From: UBA11795 sp964652755
Lineage (GTDB): Bacteria; Chloroflexota; Dehalococcoidia; Lucifugimonadales; UBA826
Assembly (NCBI GenBank): GCA_964652755.1
Contig: CAZZBP010000002.1
Coordinates: forward strand, 37,312 to 101,311
DNA: 64,000 bases
Direction of reading: 5' to 3'
In this document: positions 19,186 to 29,044 of the stretch, piece after piece
How positions within the stretch are numbered: position 1 is the stretch's first letter
Layout of the letters: every line of letters begins with the position of its first letter
Position numbers and translations under genes: made by a program
Notes under the pieces: generated by a model
Seen by the model: the letters and a program-made list of their open reading frames with translations, nothing else
Told to the model about the DNA's origin: nothing
Database searches by the model: none

Positions 19186-22100
19186 TTGCTGATCCAATCC
19201 GTCGAAAGACTGGCGACAGCTTGGCCAATGGTTATAAAACGAAGCCTAGCCAATTGGAAGTTATTTTCCTCAGTGGTTCTTGGAGTTCTTCTGGCCTCAG
19301 CGGTTATGGCCGGTACCGTAGTTTTCTTTGATTCATTGAGAGACATAGCCTTGGATAATGCTTTGGCACAAATTGATGATCTAGATGCGGACATTCTCAT
19401 GCAGGCTGAAAAGGGTCCTACGAATAGACAGGAATACGGGAAAGTTTCTGATCGGGTGAATTCGGTTACTGAAGGGTTGTTAGCCCCTTATTTGAATAAG
19501 GCCACGGTAGCAGGAAAGTCCTCAACGTTTTTTCTTACGTCGCCAGGAGATGAAAGTAGTGCCGGACAAGATAACTCCCGTGCTTTCGTAGCTTACGTCC
19601 CTGACCTCGAAGACAAAATCCAGATAATAGATGGAGTTGGAATGCCGTCGGCTGTAGGTATGGCTTCTTCAGATGGCATATTGATCCTTGAAGCAATGGC
19701 TCCGGTTCACGAAGCAGAGATATTGAACGCTTCGGTGGGATCAAGGTTCTCATTAGTTCCCTACTGGGATGACGCTTTGCCTTATGTCATCGTGGAAATA
19801 GTCGGTTTATTCGAGCGCGCGGCGCCCGCGGATCCTTTTTGGATCATGACTGACAGGGTGTTGATGGCATCTGCGGGATCAAGTTTTAAGACCTTGCCTC
19901 TATATGTTACGAAGTCGGCTCACACGGATATTCTAGGTGCGGCCCTACCCGATATGGTGAGCACTTACGGCTGGCATCTGGATATAGACCTAGAAAAGAT
20001 CAATTCTTCAAATGCTGTTGATGCAAAGGAAAATATTAGGTACGCCAACCGACTTCTGGGTTCCGAGCTAAATCGGTATCTGATGAAAACTCAGATAGAC
20101 ACCGCCCTTGAAAAGTATGACACTCGGTTGCTTTTCACTAAGCTACAAATGTTTGTAGTTCTAATCATGATTGCTCTAGTAGTTCTCTACTACGTCGTCA
20201 CTTTGTCGTCACTTGTAGTTGAGCAACGACGGTTCGAAGTTTCCCAACTCCGCAGCAGGGGGGCAAGCGCATCACAGATCTTGGCGGTTTTCGTACTCGA
20301 AGGTGGAACGCTTTCGATACTCGCCGCCATTTTGGGGCCTTTTATTGCAGCAGGCTCTATAGGGTTACTTGGGTTCACTCCCGCCTTCTCAGGACTAAGT
20401 GACGGGGAATTTTTACCTGTGAGGGTGACAAATGCAGCTTTCGGTATGAGCGTACTTGGTGCACTTCTAAGCTTTGCTGCACTTATGATTCCGGCTTACC
20501 AGGCTTCCCGGATATCTGTTACTGCGCAACGAACTGAGTCAAACAGGCCAACTCAGAAGTCTTTTGTCCAGCGTTACTACGTGGATGTGGGCTTGCTACT
20601 AGTCGGGATTTTCCTTTTCCGACAACTAACTGAACAGGGGTCAATGGCAGCAAGGGGAATTCTGGGGGAGGTTGCGGTGAATCAATTGCTCCTAGCAGTG
20701 CCGGCCGTGATATTGATAGCCGGAGCAATGGTGCTTCTACGTTTGTTCCCGTTGGTAATGAATATAATTAGTCGCGTTTTTTCGTCACGTATTCCAGCTG
20801 GTGTAGTACTGGCAATATGGCAGATGTCGAGGAATCCAGGTAACTATGCCAGGTTGTCACTTCTTCTTGTGTTGATGACTGGGCTAGGGATTTTTGCTGC
20901 CAGTTTCGGTGGCACTTTGGACCGTAGTTCTCAAGACAGAGTGCTTTACAACATAGGTTCTGATATCAGACTAGAATCCGTATCGATAAATAGGATGGGT
21001 GAGAGCAGATCGATCACGAAAAGCTACCAAGATTTGGATGGTATAAAGACGGTAAGTCCAGTTTTGCGTAGGTCCGGATCTGATCTTACAAAAAGATTCA
21101 GTAATGAGTCTATAACGTTTCTTGGTGTTGATCCTTCTACTTTTTCAGATGTAGCGATATATAGGGACGATTTTTCAAAGGCGAGCCTAGAGCAGCTACT
21201 TTCATCTCTTGAGCATGAAAGTAGTCCATCAGGTATTCCATTGCCCGAAAACATACGGGCCCTAGGTGTTCTTGTGAAGGCGGACAGAGCGAAGTCCAGC
21301 GTAGTGCTTGTTGCTAGGCTTCGGGATGCTAACAAGCGTTATTTTACCTACGAACTTGGGACCCTAGATTCCACTGATTGGACCCTTAAAGAGGTGGAGC
21401 TTTTCGATAGCAGAAGACCCTGGCGGCAGCTATTTCCAGAAAGACCACTAAGTCTTATGTCGGTCAGTATCGTTGAGACAAATACCCAGGGGGAGCTCGC
21501 TCCGGGATCCATTCTTTTGGACAGTATTAAGGCTCGGAGTTCAACTGGCGAGGTGGAGAATATTGAGACTTTCAGTAACGTTGATGAGTGGCACGTGTTG
21601 AAAAGTGTTCGTGACGCGGAAAAGGACAGGATAGAACTGTCGTCGGTAAGTGCAAAGGGTGATGGGTCGCTCCTATTTGCCTGGTCTGGAGGTAGTCCTA
21701 TTACTCCAAGGGGGGTGTACCCTGGAGGAGACCCACGCCCGATGCCGGCTTTGGCTTCAGCATCGTTTTTAAGGGAGTCTGGGCATTCAATTGGTGACAA
21801 CTTAACGATTTCTTTGGGAGGCAGACGTTCCTCGGTAAAAATCACAGACAGCTTTGAATATTTTCCAACGTTGAATACTATTGAAGATAAATTCCTCCTC
21901 GTTGGGCTTGAACCTGCTCTAACAAATACGAATATCGGGGCACTGATAGGTGAAATCACACCAAATGAGATATGGCTTTCTGTTGAGCCTGGCTTGTCAG
22001 AATACGAATGGTCCGATCTTGTCGTTTCCTTGGAAAATGAGACTCCTTTCCCCATTGCAAATGTATTAGATACACGAGAGGCTCTTTCTAAGGCAAACAT

Positions 22101-22545
22101 TGATCCATTGGTAAAAGCTGGTTGGAAGGCACTTCTTTTTATTGCATTTGGAGCAATACTTTTGCTGAGCGCAATTGGATTTATGTCTCACGCATATGTT
22201 TCTTTCAGAAACAGAGAGATTCAGTTTGCGTTAATGCGTACCATAGGATTGTCTGTGAACCAGCTAATATCTCTTATCTGGCTGGAACAGGCTCTGATTA
22301 TTATCGTTGGGATGTCCCTGGGCACATGGATGGGAGCTAGGTTAGGGGCTGTCATAATGCCTTTTCTCGGGAGTGATGATCAAGGGGCACAGGTTGTTCC
22401 TCCCTTTATCATGCAAGTTGATTGGGCGAATCTGTTAACTACATATTTGGGGATGGTTGTCGTGTTTACGCTTGTGATAATAGGAATTATATTCTTGATA
22501 AGGAGGATGTCTCTCAATAGAGCGCTTAGACTGGGGGAGATGTGA
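19186..22545 (+). CDS. FtsX-like ABC-type permease, large (paralogue 2)
   Basis: A 1119-residue paralogue of the preceding permease with the same architecture. It shares phrases such as HMSRNP/QMSRNP, KSFVQRYYVD/FVQRYYLD, DPLVKAGWKALLF and a matching FEYFPTLN/YFPTLD motif, so the pair arose by tandem duplication. I place the start at TTG 19186, 7 bases after AGGAG (19174-19178) and 4 bases past the upstream stop. The open frame extends to TTG 19153 inside the previous gene. The two proteins may form a heterodimeric transporter. The energising ATPase must be encoded elsewhere. Confidence 0.85.
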   Translation: MLIQSVERLATAWPMVIKRSLANWKLFSSVVLGVLLASAVMAGTVVFFDSLRDIALDNALAQIDDLDADILMQAEKGPTNRQEYGKVSDRVNSVTEGLLAPYLNKATVAGKSSTFFLTSPGDESSAGQDNSRAFVAYVPDLEDKIQIIDGVGMPSAVGMASSDGILILEAMAPVHEAEILNASVGSRFSLVPYWDDALPYVIVEIVGLFERAAPADPFWIMTDRVLMASAGSSFKTLPLYVTKSAHTDILGAALPDMVSTYGWHLDIDLEKINSSNAVDAKENIRYANRLLGSELNRYLMKTQIDTALEKYDTRLLFTKLQMFVVLIMIALVVLYYVVTLSSLVVEQRRFEVSQLRSRGASASQILAVFVLEGGTLSILAAILGPFIAAGSIGLLGFTPAFSGLSDGEFLPVRVTNAAFGMSVLGALLSFAALMIPAYQASRISVTAQRTESNRPTQKSFVQRYYVDVGLLLVGIFLFRQLTEQGSMAARGILGEVAVNQLLLAVPAVILIAGAMVLLRLFPLVMNIISRVFSSRIPAGVVLAIWQMSRNPGNYARLSLLLVLMTGLGIFAASFGGTLDRSSQDRVLYNIGSDIRLESVSINRMGESRSITKSYQDLDGIKTVSPVLRRSGSDLTKRFSNESITFLGVDPSTFSDVAIYRDDFSKASLEQLLSSLEHESSPSGIPLPENIRALGVLVKADRAKSSVVLVARLRDANKRYFTYELGTLDSTDWTLKEVELFDSRRPWRQLFPERPLSLMSVSIVETNTQGELAPGSILLDSIKARSSTGEVENIETFSNVDEWHVLKSVRDAEKDRIELSSVSAKGDGSLLFAWSGGSPITPRGVYPGGDPRPMPALASASFLRESGHSIGDNLTISLGGRRSSVKITDSFEYFPTLNTIEDKFLLVGLEPALTNTNIGALIGEITPNEIWLSVEPGLSEYEWSDLVVSLENETPFPIANVLDTREALSKANIDPLVKAGWKALLFIAFGAILLLSAIGFMSHAYVSFRNREIQFALMRTIGLSVNQLISLIWLEQALIIIVGMSLGTWMGARLGAVIMPFLGSDDQGAQVVPPFIMQVDWANLLTTYLGMVVVFTLVIIGIIFLIRRMSLNRALRLGEM

Positions 22546-22575
22546 TTCTGAGTGGTGGCATTACCGTTAAATAAT

Positions 22576-23508
22576 TTATATTCCTAGTAACATTCCCCCT
22601 AAATTTCGACGTCCCAATGAGAATTCTGTTGCGGATACAGCTTTCTTGCCTTCTGCCTGAACAGTTTTCAAAGAGATGTTTCCTTCCCCCGTGCCAACAA
22701 GTATTTCGTTACCTAAATGTACCTGTCCCGGTTCTAAGACTAATGTTTGTTTTTCATATCCTGGTAACGCCTCAAGTATTTTTAGAGGCCTACCATTCAT
22801 GTAAGTGAATGTTCCGGGCCAAGGGTGGAACGCTCTGATTGATCTTAAAATCGATGTTGAAGAGTCTCGCCAATCAATCCTTCCGTCCTCTCTTGTCAGT
22901 CGCTTTGTCGTTGTTGATTTAAGATCGTCCTGAGGGTTAGGGTCTATATCTCCTGATTTCCACGAGTCCAAAGTCTTTAACAATAGACTTGCCCCCTTTC
23001 GAAATAGGCGATCTGTGAGTTCGCCGCATTTCTCATTAGCCCCGATGGAAACCTTCTCTTGTGCTAAGACAGGACCGGTGTCTAGGCCCTTGTCTAGTAA
23101 CATTACTGTCACCCCTGTTGTATCTTCGCCTTTCAAAATGGAAGTAGCCACAGGTGAGGCCCCACGGTATTTAGGCAATATAGAAGGATGTATGTTCAGG
23201 CATCCAAGGGGAAATCCTTCTATTATTTGTGAGGGAAGAAGAACCCCGTAGGCGGCGATTATAGCTGCTTCGGCTTCAAGTGACATTAAATGCTCAAACG
23301 ACAACTCGTTTCGGAAAGTTTGAGGTTGTACGACCGGTATACCATGGAAATCGGCCCGTTCTTTCACAGGAGTAGAGATTATTTTCCTGCCTCTCCCGGA
23401 GCGATTATCTGGCTTCGTATATACGGAGGCTACGTCGTGACCAGACTCAACAAGCAAATCAAGTGTGGGAACAGCAAACCTCGGTGTTCCCATGAAAACC
23501 AATCTCAC
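22576..23508 (-). CDS. fmt: Methionyl-tRNA formyltransferase
   Basis: A 310-residue enzyme that formylates Met-tRNA(fMet) for translation initiation. It starts at GTG with MRLVFMGTPRFAVPTLDLL. The formyl-transferase core has CLNIHPSILPKYRGASPV, containing the catalytic Asn-His pair, then the DTGPVL motif. A C-terminal OB-like domain follows (RAFHPWPGTFTYMNGRPLKI). Length is normal. In many bacteria fmt pairs with def, but here it stands alone, convergent with the FtsX operon and divergent from the RND exporter. Confidence 0.95.
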   Translation of the reverse strand: MRLVFMGTPRFAVPTLDLLVESGHDVASVYTKPDNRSGRGRKIISTPVKERADFHGIPVVQPQTFRNELSFEHLMSLEAEAAIIAAYGVLLPSQIIEGFPLGCLNIHPSILPKYRGASPVATSILKGEDTTGVTVMLLDKGLDTGPVLAQEKVSIGANEKCGELTDRLFRKGASLLLKTLDSWKSGDIDPNPQDDLKSTTTKRLTREDGRIDWRDSSTSILRSIRAFHPWPGTFTYMNGRPLKILEALPGYEKQTLVLEPGQVHLGNEILVGTGEGNISLKTVQAEGKKAVSATEFSLGRRNLGGMLLGI

Positions 23509-23590
23509 TATGAATAAGCTCCCGTCAGCTTGTTTACTGCAATATGTCTTGTATAGGATGATTTTATAGTTTTCATATTACCGCACAGTT

Positions 23591-26458
23591 TTGCCTGATC
23601 TGAAATCCCATGGAGAGTCCATTTTGGGGAATAATACTTGGAGTACCAGGGTCGTCTTTTTCCTGTCGAGCAGGTCTTCTCCCGTCATCATAATATTCTT
23701 AATTGTATCGATTCTTCTCGCATATCCCCTGATCTACCTTGCTCCGACCCAACAGGCGTCTCCAAACCCGCCCGGAGAAGTCTACGACATGCAGGCAGAT
23801 ATCGATGCAAAATTCCCGACCCCAGTTCATTTTGCAACTTATGTTTTGGAAGCCCGTGATGGGGATGTACTCACACGTGACGTGCTCGTAGAGTTTAAGG
23901 AAAATCGAGACCGACTTCTTGCTTTTGACAAAAAAGGAGATCTATCCGCCGGTACTCTGATAAATCAGCCCTACTTATTTTCATACTTTGATACCGACAT
24001 TGGTCTAAGTGTGACCGGGATAAGCTCCATATTGGATCCGATCGACCTTACGCTTAGGGAGATGGGTGCAAAATTGGAAACCGCCTCTGATATGGAAATA
24101 AAGCTTGCTGTGGCGAAATTGATGTCTAACACAAGTACTAGAAAAATGTTAGATCTCCTTTCGACGAAGACAAGTTCAGAAGACCGCATTATCAATGGAG
24201 AAGTAGTTAAATGGTGGACATCGCCTGCGATGTTATTTCACCTTTTGGCAGACAACGAGAAACTGGGTGGGGCAGGTCTTGAGATAGGACTAGGAGGTGG
24301 GACTGACGTCATCAACAAAGAACACTTGAACAGAAAGATACGGTCCGTGATGACAGGTTACTCGAGGACATACCATGTTTGGGGAGTTGCGATTGACGCT
24401 AATTTAGAGTCGGAAGAAGAGGGACGGGCCGCTGGGGTATTTATTACATTTACGGTGATTGGAGCACTATTAGTTATTGGACTTAGTCTAAAGTCATATT
24501 GGATAACTGTGATTTCAGGCATCGGCTTGGGTATCCTTATGATTTGGCTGAAGGGTATCTCGGCACTTATAGGACTTAAGAGTGGTCTTGTCATAGATCT
24601 TTTGGTGCCTATAGGCATGATCTCATTAGGTGTAGATTTCGTGGTACACGCTATGCATCGTTATAGGGAAGAGATTCTGGCGGGTTACTTGCCAAGAGTG
24701 GCCCTCAGAGTAGGATTGTCAGGAGTAATTGGTGCCCTTCTCTTAGCCATGGTGAGTGACAGCGTAGCGTTCCTTTCCAATTTGTCATCCAATATAGAAG
24801 CCGTGATTCACTTTGGCAGCGCCGCGGCCATAGCGGTTTTATCTTCCTTCATCATTTTAGGTCTAGTTGCTCCAATTATTTCTATGAGAATAGATGAATT
24901 AATCAATCTGTCAGGTGAACGGTTCACTGGGAAATTTATTGTGGCTTTGAAAATGTTCGGAGGTATAGGAGTAGCCTGCGCTTCGGCTGGATCTGTGATC
25001 TTAATGTTGGCGGTGAGTAAGATATACGGAGCGGTCATGTTAGGGGCAACCGCGTTATTGTTTGCGGTGATTCCAATAGCTTACCTTTATATACGCATAG
25101 GAAGGAACTCCACCGTTGTCGGACAGATCCCTTATCATGAAAAGCACAAATCTGATTCTGCGTCCCGTGTTAGGTCTGGTATAGAAAGGTTAGTAGTAGC
25201 TGCTGCTTCCAATTCTTCGATCGTTCTCATTGGTGCTGTACTTTTTACTCTTCTTTCAAGCTTCTTCGCTTTCAGGCTGGAACCTACATTTGACGTCAGG
25301 GATTTTTTTGATTCCGAGTCAGATTTTGTAATGGGGTTAGATAAACTCTCAGAACATCTAGGGGAAAAAGGAGGCGAACCTGGAGTAGCTTATATAAAAG
25401 GTGACCTAATGGATCCTGGCGCCGTTTTGGCTATCTCACAGTTTGTTGAGAGGCTCCGCGAAGTGGAAAACGTAGCCGAAACACCCAGCGGTGAAGTCAC
25501 GATCGGCCTCAATGTCGTCAATACCTCTAGAATTATCTTGAGCAGTCCGGAAGCTATCAAGTCGATTGAAAGGGAAACCGGGGTGGTAGTTGAAGATAGC
25601 AACAAAGACGAGATTCCCGACTCCAGAGAACAGATGCAAGCCGCATTCAAGTACGCACTCGCATATGGTGTTCCAGGAAAGGGAGGGAACTTGATACTTA
25701 GATCAGATCAGGTTCGGGCAGCCATCTATTACCCTGCTTACGAAACTACGTCTGGAGATAATCTTACAACGGTGCAGTTTCAGTTGCCTGGTACGAGGAA
25801 TCAGTCAGCTGTAGCGGCTGCCGGAAAGGCCCTCACGCCGCTACTCGCTAAGCTTGAATTGGAACCTTCTATTACAAAAGCTGCACTTACCGGTTCACCT
25901 TTTACGAGGGAAGAGCAACTTGCAGCTTCTACCCGAACTCTTTACAGATCTCTCCCGATCGCATTCGTTGCCGCAACGATTCTCCTCTTGGTTTCAATGC
26001 AATCATTCAGATACGCAATTGTTACAGTAATACCAATCTTACTTGTGGTGGCTTGGCTCTACGGGATTATGTTTTTGGCCGGATTTGCATTGAATTTCGT
26101 GACTGCGATGATCGGTGCCATTTCTATAGGCGTTGGAATCGATTATTCAATTCATATGACACAAAGATTTAGAGAGGAGTTGGGTCGTAACACAAATCGC
26201 CTAGATGCGATGCGTAAGGCGGCTCGAGGTACAGGTGTTGCTTTAGTAGCTTCGGCAGCATCGAGTGTTGTGGGATTTACGATTATGGGGTTCGCGCCCA
26301 TGCCGATGTTTGCATCCTACGGGCTATTAACTGCTTTGATGATTTTTTTAGCTCTTTTGGCATCGTTGGTTGTTCTTCCTTGTCTCTTGATGGCCGTAAC
26401 AGAAGAACCAGAATTAATTGGAAGTTCTTCAACTGATTTCCAAAAATCTGCTAATTAA
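23591..26458 (+). CDS. RND/MMPL-family exporter
   Basis: A 955-residue transporter with two similar halves. Each has an N-terminal helix, a large extracytoplasmic loop and a bundle of five to six helices. The sterol-sensing-like segments contain GMISLGVDFVVHAMHRYREE in the first half and AISIGVGIDYSIHMTQRFREE in the second, the expected RND pair with the GxD motif. This type exports lipids or hydrophobic compounds using the proton gradient. Start TTG 23591 lacks a strong ribosome site. Its last 8 bases overlap the 3' end of the convergent mutS2. Confidence 0.9.
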   Translation: MPDLKSHGESILGNNTWSTRVVFFLSSRSSPVIIIFLIVSILLAYPLIYLAPTQQASPNPPGEVYDMQADIDAKFPTPVHFATYVLEARDGDVLTRDVLVEFKENRDRLLAFDKKGDLSAGTLINQPYLFSYFDTDIGLSVTGISSILDPIDLTLREMGAKLETASDMEIKLAVAKLMSNTSTRKMLDLLSTKTSSEDRIINGEVVKWWTSPAMLFHLLADNEKLGGAGLEIGLGGGTDVINKEHLNRKIRSVMTGYSRTYHVWGVAIDANLESEEEGRAAGVFITFTVIGALLVIGLSLKSYWITVISGIGLGILMIWLKGISALIGLKSGLVIDLLVPIGMISLGVDFVVHAMHRYREEILAGYLPRVALRVGLSGVIGALLLAMVSDSVAFLSNLSSNIEAVIHFGSAAAIAVLSSFIILGLVAPIISMRIDELINLSGERFTGKFIVALKMFGGIGVACASAGSVILMLAVSKIYGAVMLGATALLFAVIPIAYLYIRIGRNSTVVGQIPYHEKHKSDSASRVRSGIERLVVAAASNSSIVLIGAVLFTLLSSFFAFRLEPTFDVRDFFDSESDFVMGLDKLSEHLGEKGGEPGVAYIKGDLMDPGAVLAISQFVERLREVENVAETPSGEVTIGLNVVNTSRIILSSPEAIKSIERETGVVVEDSNKDEIPDSREQMQAAFKYALAYGVPGKGGNLILRSDQVRAAIYYPAYETTSGDNLTTVQFQLPGTRNQSAVAAAGKALTPLLAKLELEPSITKAALTGSPFTREEQLAASTRTLYRSLPIAFVAATILLLVSMQSFRYAIVTVIPILLVVAWLYGIMFLAGFALNFVTAMIGAISIGVGIDYSIHMTQRFREELGRNTNRLDAMRKAARGTGVALVASAASSVVGFTIMGFAPMPMFASYGLLTALMIFLALLASLVVLPCLLMAVTEEPELIGSSSTDFQKSAN

Positions 26459-28907
26459 GAATCACATAGGTTGCTCCATCTCCCCCCATTGAATCGGCTT
26501 CAGATCCAAAATCGTTAACTAAGGAGTGTCCCTTAAGACTTTGGCGAATTGCATGCCTTAGTGCGCCCGTACCTTTTCCGTGAATAATTCGGACTTTGCT
26601 GAGACCATCTTTAACAGAAGAATCCAAAAAAGTTTCTACAAGTTCAATTGCTGGATCTGATCTTAATCCTCTTATATCCAGTTGAGTTTCCGGATTTCTT
26701 GCGATAAGCGATTTCGGTACAAAGACCGCTTTTTTATCAGGAACGTCATCTTGTAAGTCCTCTCCGTCAATTCGTGACAGTTTTATAGTCTCTATATTCA
26801 TACGTATGGTTCCTACCCTGATCTCAGCGTTCCTATCTCCTGGATCGAGCCTGTGGACGGTGCCTGTAAGGCCCAATCCCCTAACAAAGACTGTATCTCC
26901 CGGTTTAATTGTTTCAGAGCTTGAACGGGAGGTGGGCGTCTCTGGTATTTCAATACCTTCCATGTCGGTCTTGATTTCTTCTATTCCAAGATTCGAATTC
27001 TCAACCGGGCCTGAAACCCTAGTAGAATAGCGGCTCCAAGAAAGAGCTGACTCTGCCTTGGATAGGAGATCTTTCACATGTTGGTATTTGGTTTCGGCTT
27101 CTCTTCTTACCACCTCGACGATTTCATCGCGTTTATCTAGTAGATAGTTAAGTTCCAATTCAAGTCTATTGCGAATAGATTTTGCTTCTTCCCTATATGT
27201 TCTTGTATCAGACAAGGTATTACTAAGCTCTTCACGGTCACGATTCATTTCCGTCAGCCAATTATTGACTCGTTTATAGTCCGGAGAAAGGTTGCGTTCC
27301 GCTTTTTGCAATAGCGAATCTGGGAGTCCTAATCTCGAAGCAACTTCCATCGCGTAGCTTCTTCCGGGGACCCCGATTGAAATCTTATACGTGGGCCGAA
27401 ATGTTACAGGATCCAAATGGAAACTTGCGTTACTCATAGAATCACTTGCCTCGGCCGTTGCCGCTACTGATTGGTGGTGTGTTGTTGCGACTGCAGTTAT
27501 CCTGTCATCCCCTAATTGTTCCAATACTGCACATGCTATCGCTGCACCTTCTTCTGGATTTGTGCTAGAGCCCAGCTCATCCAAAAGGACTAACGATTCA
27601 TCAGTCGAGTTGAGGATTATGTCATTCAATGCTCTTATATGTGAGCTGAACGTGGAGATTGATCCTTCTATGCTTTGTTGGTCTCCGATATCAGCGAATA
27701 TTCCGTCAAAAACTGGAAGAGTGCTTCCAGGCCCCGCGGGCAGATGTATCCCTGATTGCTGCATAGCGGCAAGAAGCCCAATGGTCTTTAACGCTACCGT
27801 TTTTCCGCCGGTGTTAGGGCCAGTTATAACTAATACTGACCAGTTAGGGCCAACATTTATCGAAAGGGGCACTGCGTCTGCAGGTAGCAAAGGGTGTCTT
27901 GCCTCAACAAGATTCAAGTCCCTATTTGTAGAGAGTTTTACCGACAATTCCTCACAGCTTGTTTTGTGTTCAGCTGTTAATGCAGGGTCTGGAGAAACTA
28001 GAGATTCACTTAATCTAGCCCTTGCCAAGATGAAATCCAATTCAGATGCTGTCTCGATACTGTCTGTGATTTCTTGGGAAAGTGAACCGGCTTGGGCAGA
28101 AATATCTCTCAGAACCCTAGCCACTTCCCTTTCTTCCTCCAACACTAACTCTCGCCACGAGTTACACAGATTGACAGTGGTGAAAGGCTCTATAAAAAGG
28201 GTCGCACCTGTGTTAGAAGCGTCGTGAACTACTCCTGGTACCCGACCCCTCATATTTGATTTGACTTGAACTACTAATCTGTCTCCTCTCACTGAGATCA
28301 CATCATCTTGGATAACGCCATCGAGGTCGTTGTCACGGATAACATTATCGAGGGCGCTGGTGACCCTCGTATATGCGTTTCGGACTTGCCGACGCAGGAT
28401 ACCAAGAGTAGGCGTCGCTGCGTCAAAAACCAAACCATTGGGAGCAACCTTCGATTTTATTGTATGACTCAAGTATGAAAGGTCTGCAATATTACGTGCC
28501 ATTTCACCGAGCAGCGTCGCGTTGTCCGAATGTTCAATTACTAACCTTCGTAAATTCGAAAAGGAATCTAAAGAAGACGCTATATCAAGAAGCTCCTGCC
28601 CTGTGAGTATGCCCCCGAGGTTAGTGCTTCGTACAGGGGCTGATATGTCGACCACCCCTCCGAGGCTGAGGTTACCCGATACGTTGAGCAAATATCGGGC
28701 TTCTGACGTTTCCGATTGGAGAATTTCAACCTCGTTGATTAAATAAGAAGGTTTCATGGCCCCAACGAGTTCCGCAGACCTATAAAAAGTAGTTTTTTGG
28801 GAAATGTTATCCCTTATTGAGTCGTAGTCTAATAATTGAAGACTGCGCTCACGAATATATTGGGCTCTGTAATAGGCACCCTCTGGTGTTCCAACTTGCT
28901 CAGTCAA
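26451..28907 (-). CDS. mutS2: MutS2-family endonuclease/ATPase
   Basis: An 818-residue MutS2 protein. It has a core and clamp region, then the ATPase with Walker A GPNTGGKT (near 360), the Walker B region LVLLDELGSSTNPEEG and TTHHQSVA. A coiled-coil stretch follows (near 520-620, rich in E, R and L). The C-terminal Smr nuclease domain has LDIRGLRSDPA and HGKGTGALR. MutS2 suppresses recombination and acts on collided ribosomes in some bacteria. Start is TTG. Its 3' end overlaps the RND exporter by 8 bases. Confidence 0.95.
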   Translation of the reverse strand: MTEQVGTPEGAYYRAQYIRERSLQLLDYDSIRDNISQKTTFYRSAELVGAMKPSYLINEVEILQSETSEARYLLNVSGNLSLGGVVDISAPVRSTNLGGILTGQELLDIASSLDSFSNLRRLVIEHSDNATLLGEMARNIADLSYLSHTIKSKVAPNGLVFDAATPTLGILRRQVRNAYTRVTSALDNVIRDNDLDGVIQDDVISVRGDRLVVQVKSNMRGRVPGVVHDASNTGATLFIEPFTTVNLCNSWRELVLEEEREVARVLRDISAQAGSLSQEITDSIETASELDFILARARLSESLVSPDPALTAEHKTSCEELSVKLSTNRDLNLVEARHPLLPADAVPLSINVGPNWSVLVITGPNTGGKTVALKTIGLLAAMQQSGIHLPAGPGSTLPVFDGIFADIGDQQSIEGSISTFSSHIRALNDIILNSTDESLVLLDELGSSTNPEEGAAIACAVLEQLGDDRITAVATTHHQSVAATAEASDSMSNASFHLDPVTFRPTYKISIGVPGRSYAMEVASRLGLPDSLLQKAERNLSPDYKRVNNWLTEMNRDREELSNTLSDTRTYREEAKSIRNRLELELNYLLDKRDEIVEVVRREAETKYQHVKDLLSKAESALSWSRYSTRVSGPVENSNLGIEEIKTDMEGIEIPETPTSRSSSETIKPGDTVFVRGLGLTGTVHRLDPGDRNAEIRVGTIRMNIETIKLSRIDGEDLQDDVPDKKAVFVPKSLIARNPETQLDIRGLRSDPAIELVETFLDSSVKDGLSKVRIIHGKGTGALRHAIRQSLKGHSLVNDFGSEADSMGGDGATYVILN

Positions 28908-29023
28908 GTCTCGTTAATCTCCTAGAAAACTTTATCCGAATAATAGCAGTATCTAAGCGAATCGATCAGATAAACGAGTTGATTTCCCGGAAGTAATACC
29001 CGAAGGGCTATATAGGCTTGCGA

Positions 29024-29032
29024 TGCTATAAT
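29024..29032 (+). promoter_or_regulatory. Extended -10 promoter of thrB, probably leaderless mRNA
   Basis: TGC-TATAAT is a perfect extended -10 element. Transcription would begin near 29039, only about 6 bases before the ATG at 29045, and there is no ribosome site before that ATG. Together these suggest a leaderless transcript. The -35 is weak, as is common with extended -10 promoters. Confidence 0.6.
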
Positions 29033-29044
29033 TCTTTGATTGTT

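Noticed and set aside
21348..22100. 250-residue minus-strand ORF
   Set aside because: Antisense to the second FtsX-like permease; low-complexity Ser/Arg-rich translation with no domain.
27391..28227. 278-residue plus-strand ORF
   Set aside because: It is the antisense shadow of mutS2, whose motifs and length are unmistakable on the minus strand.
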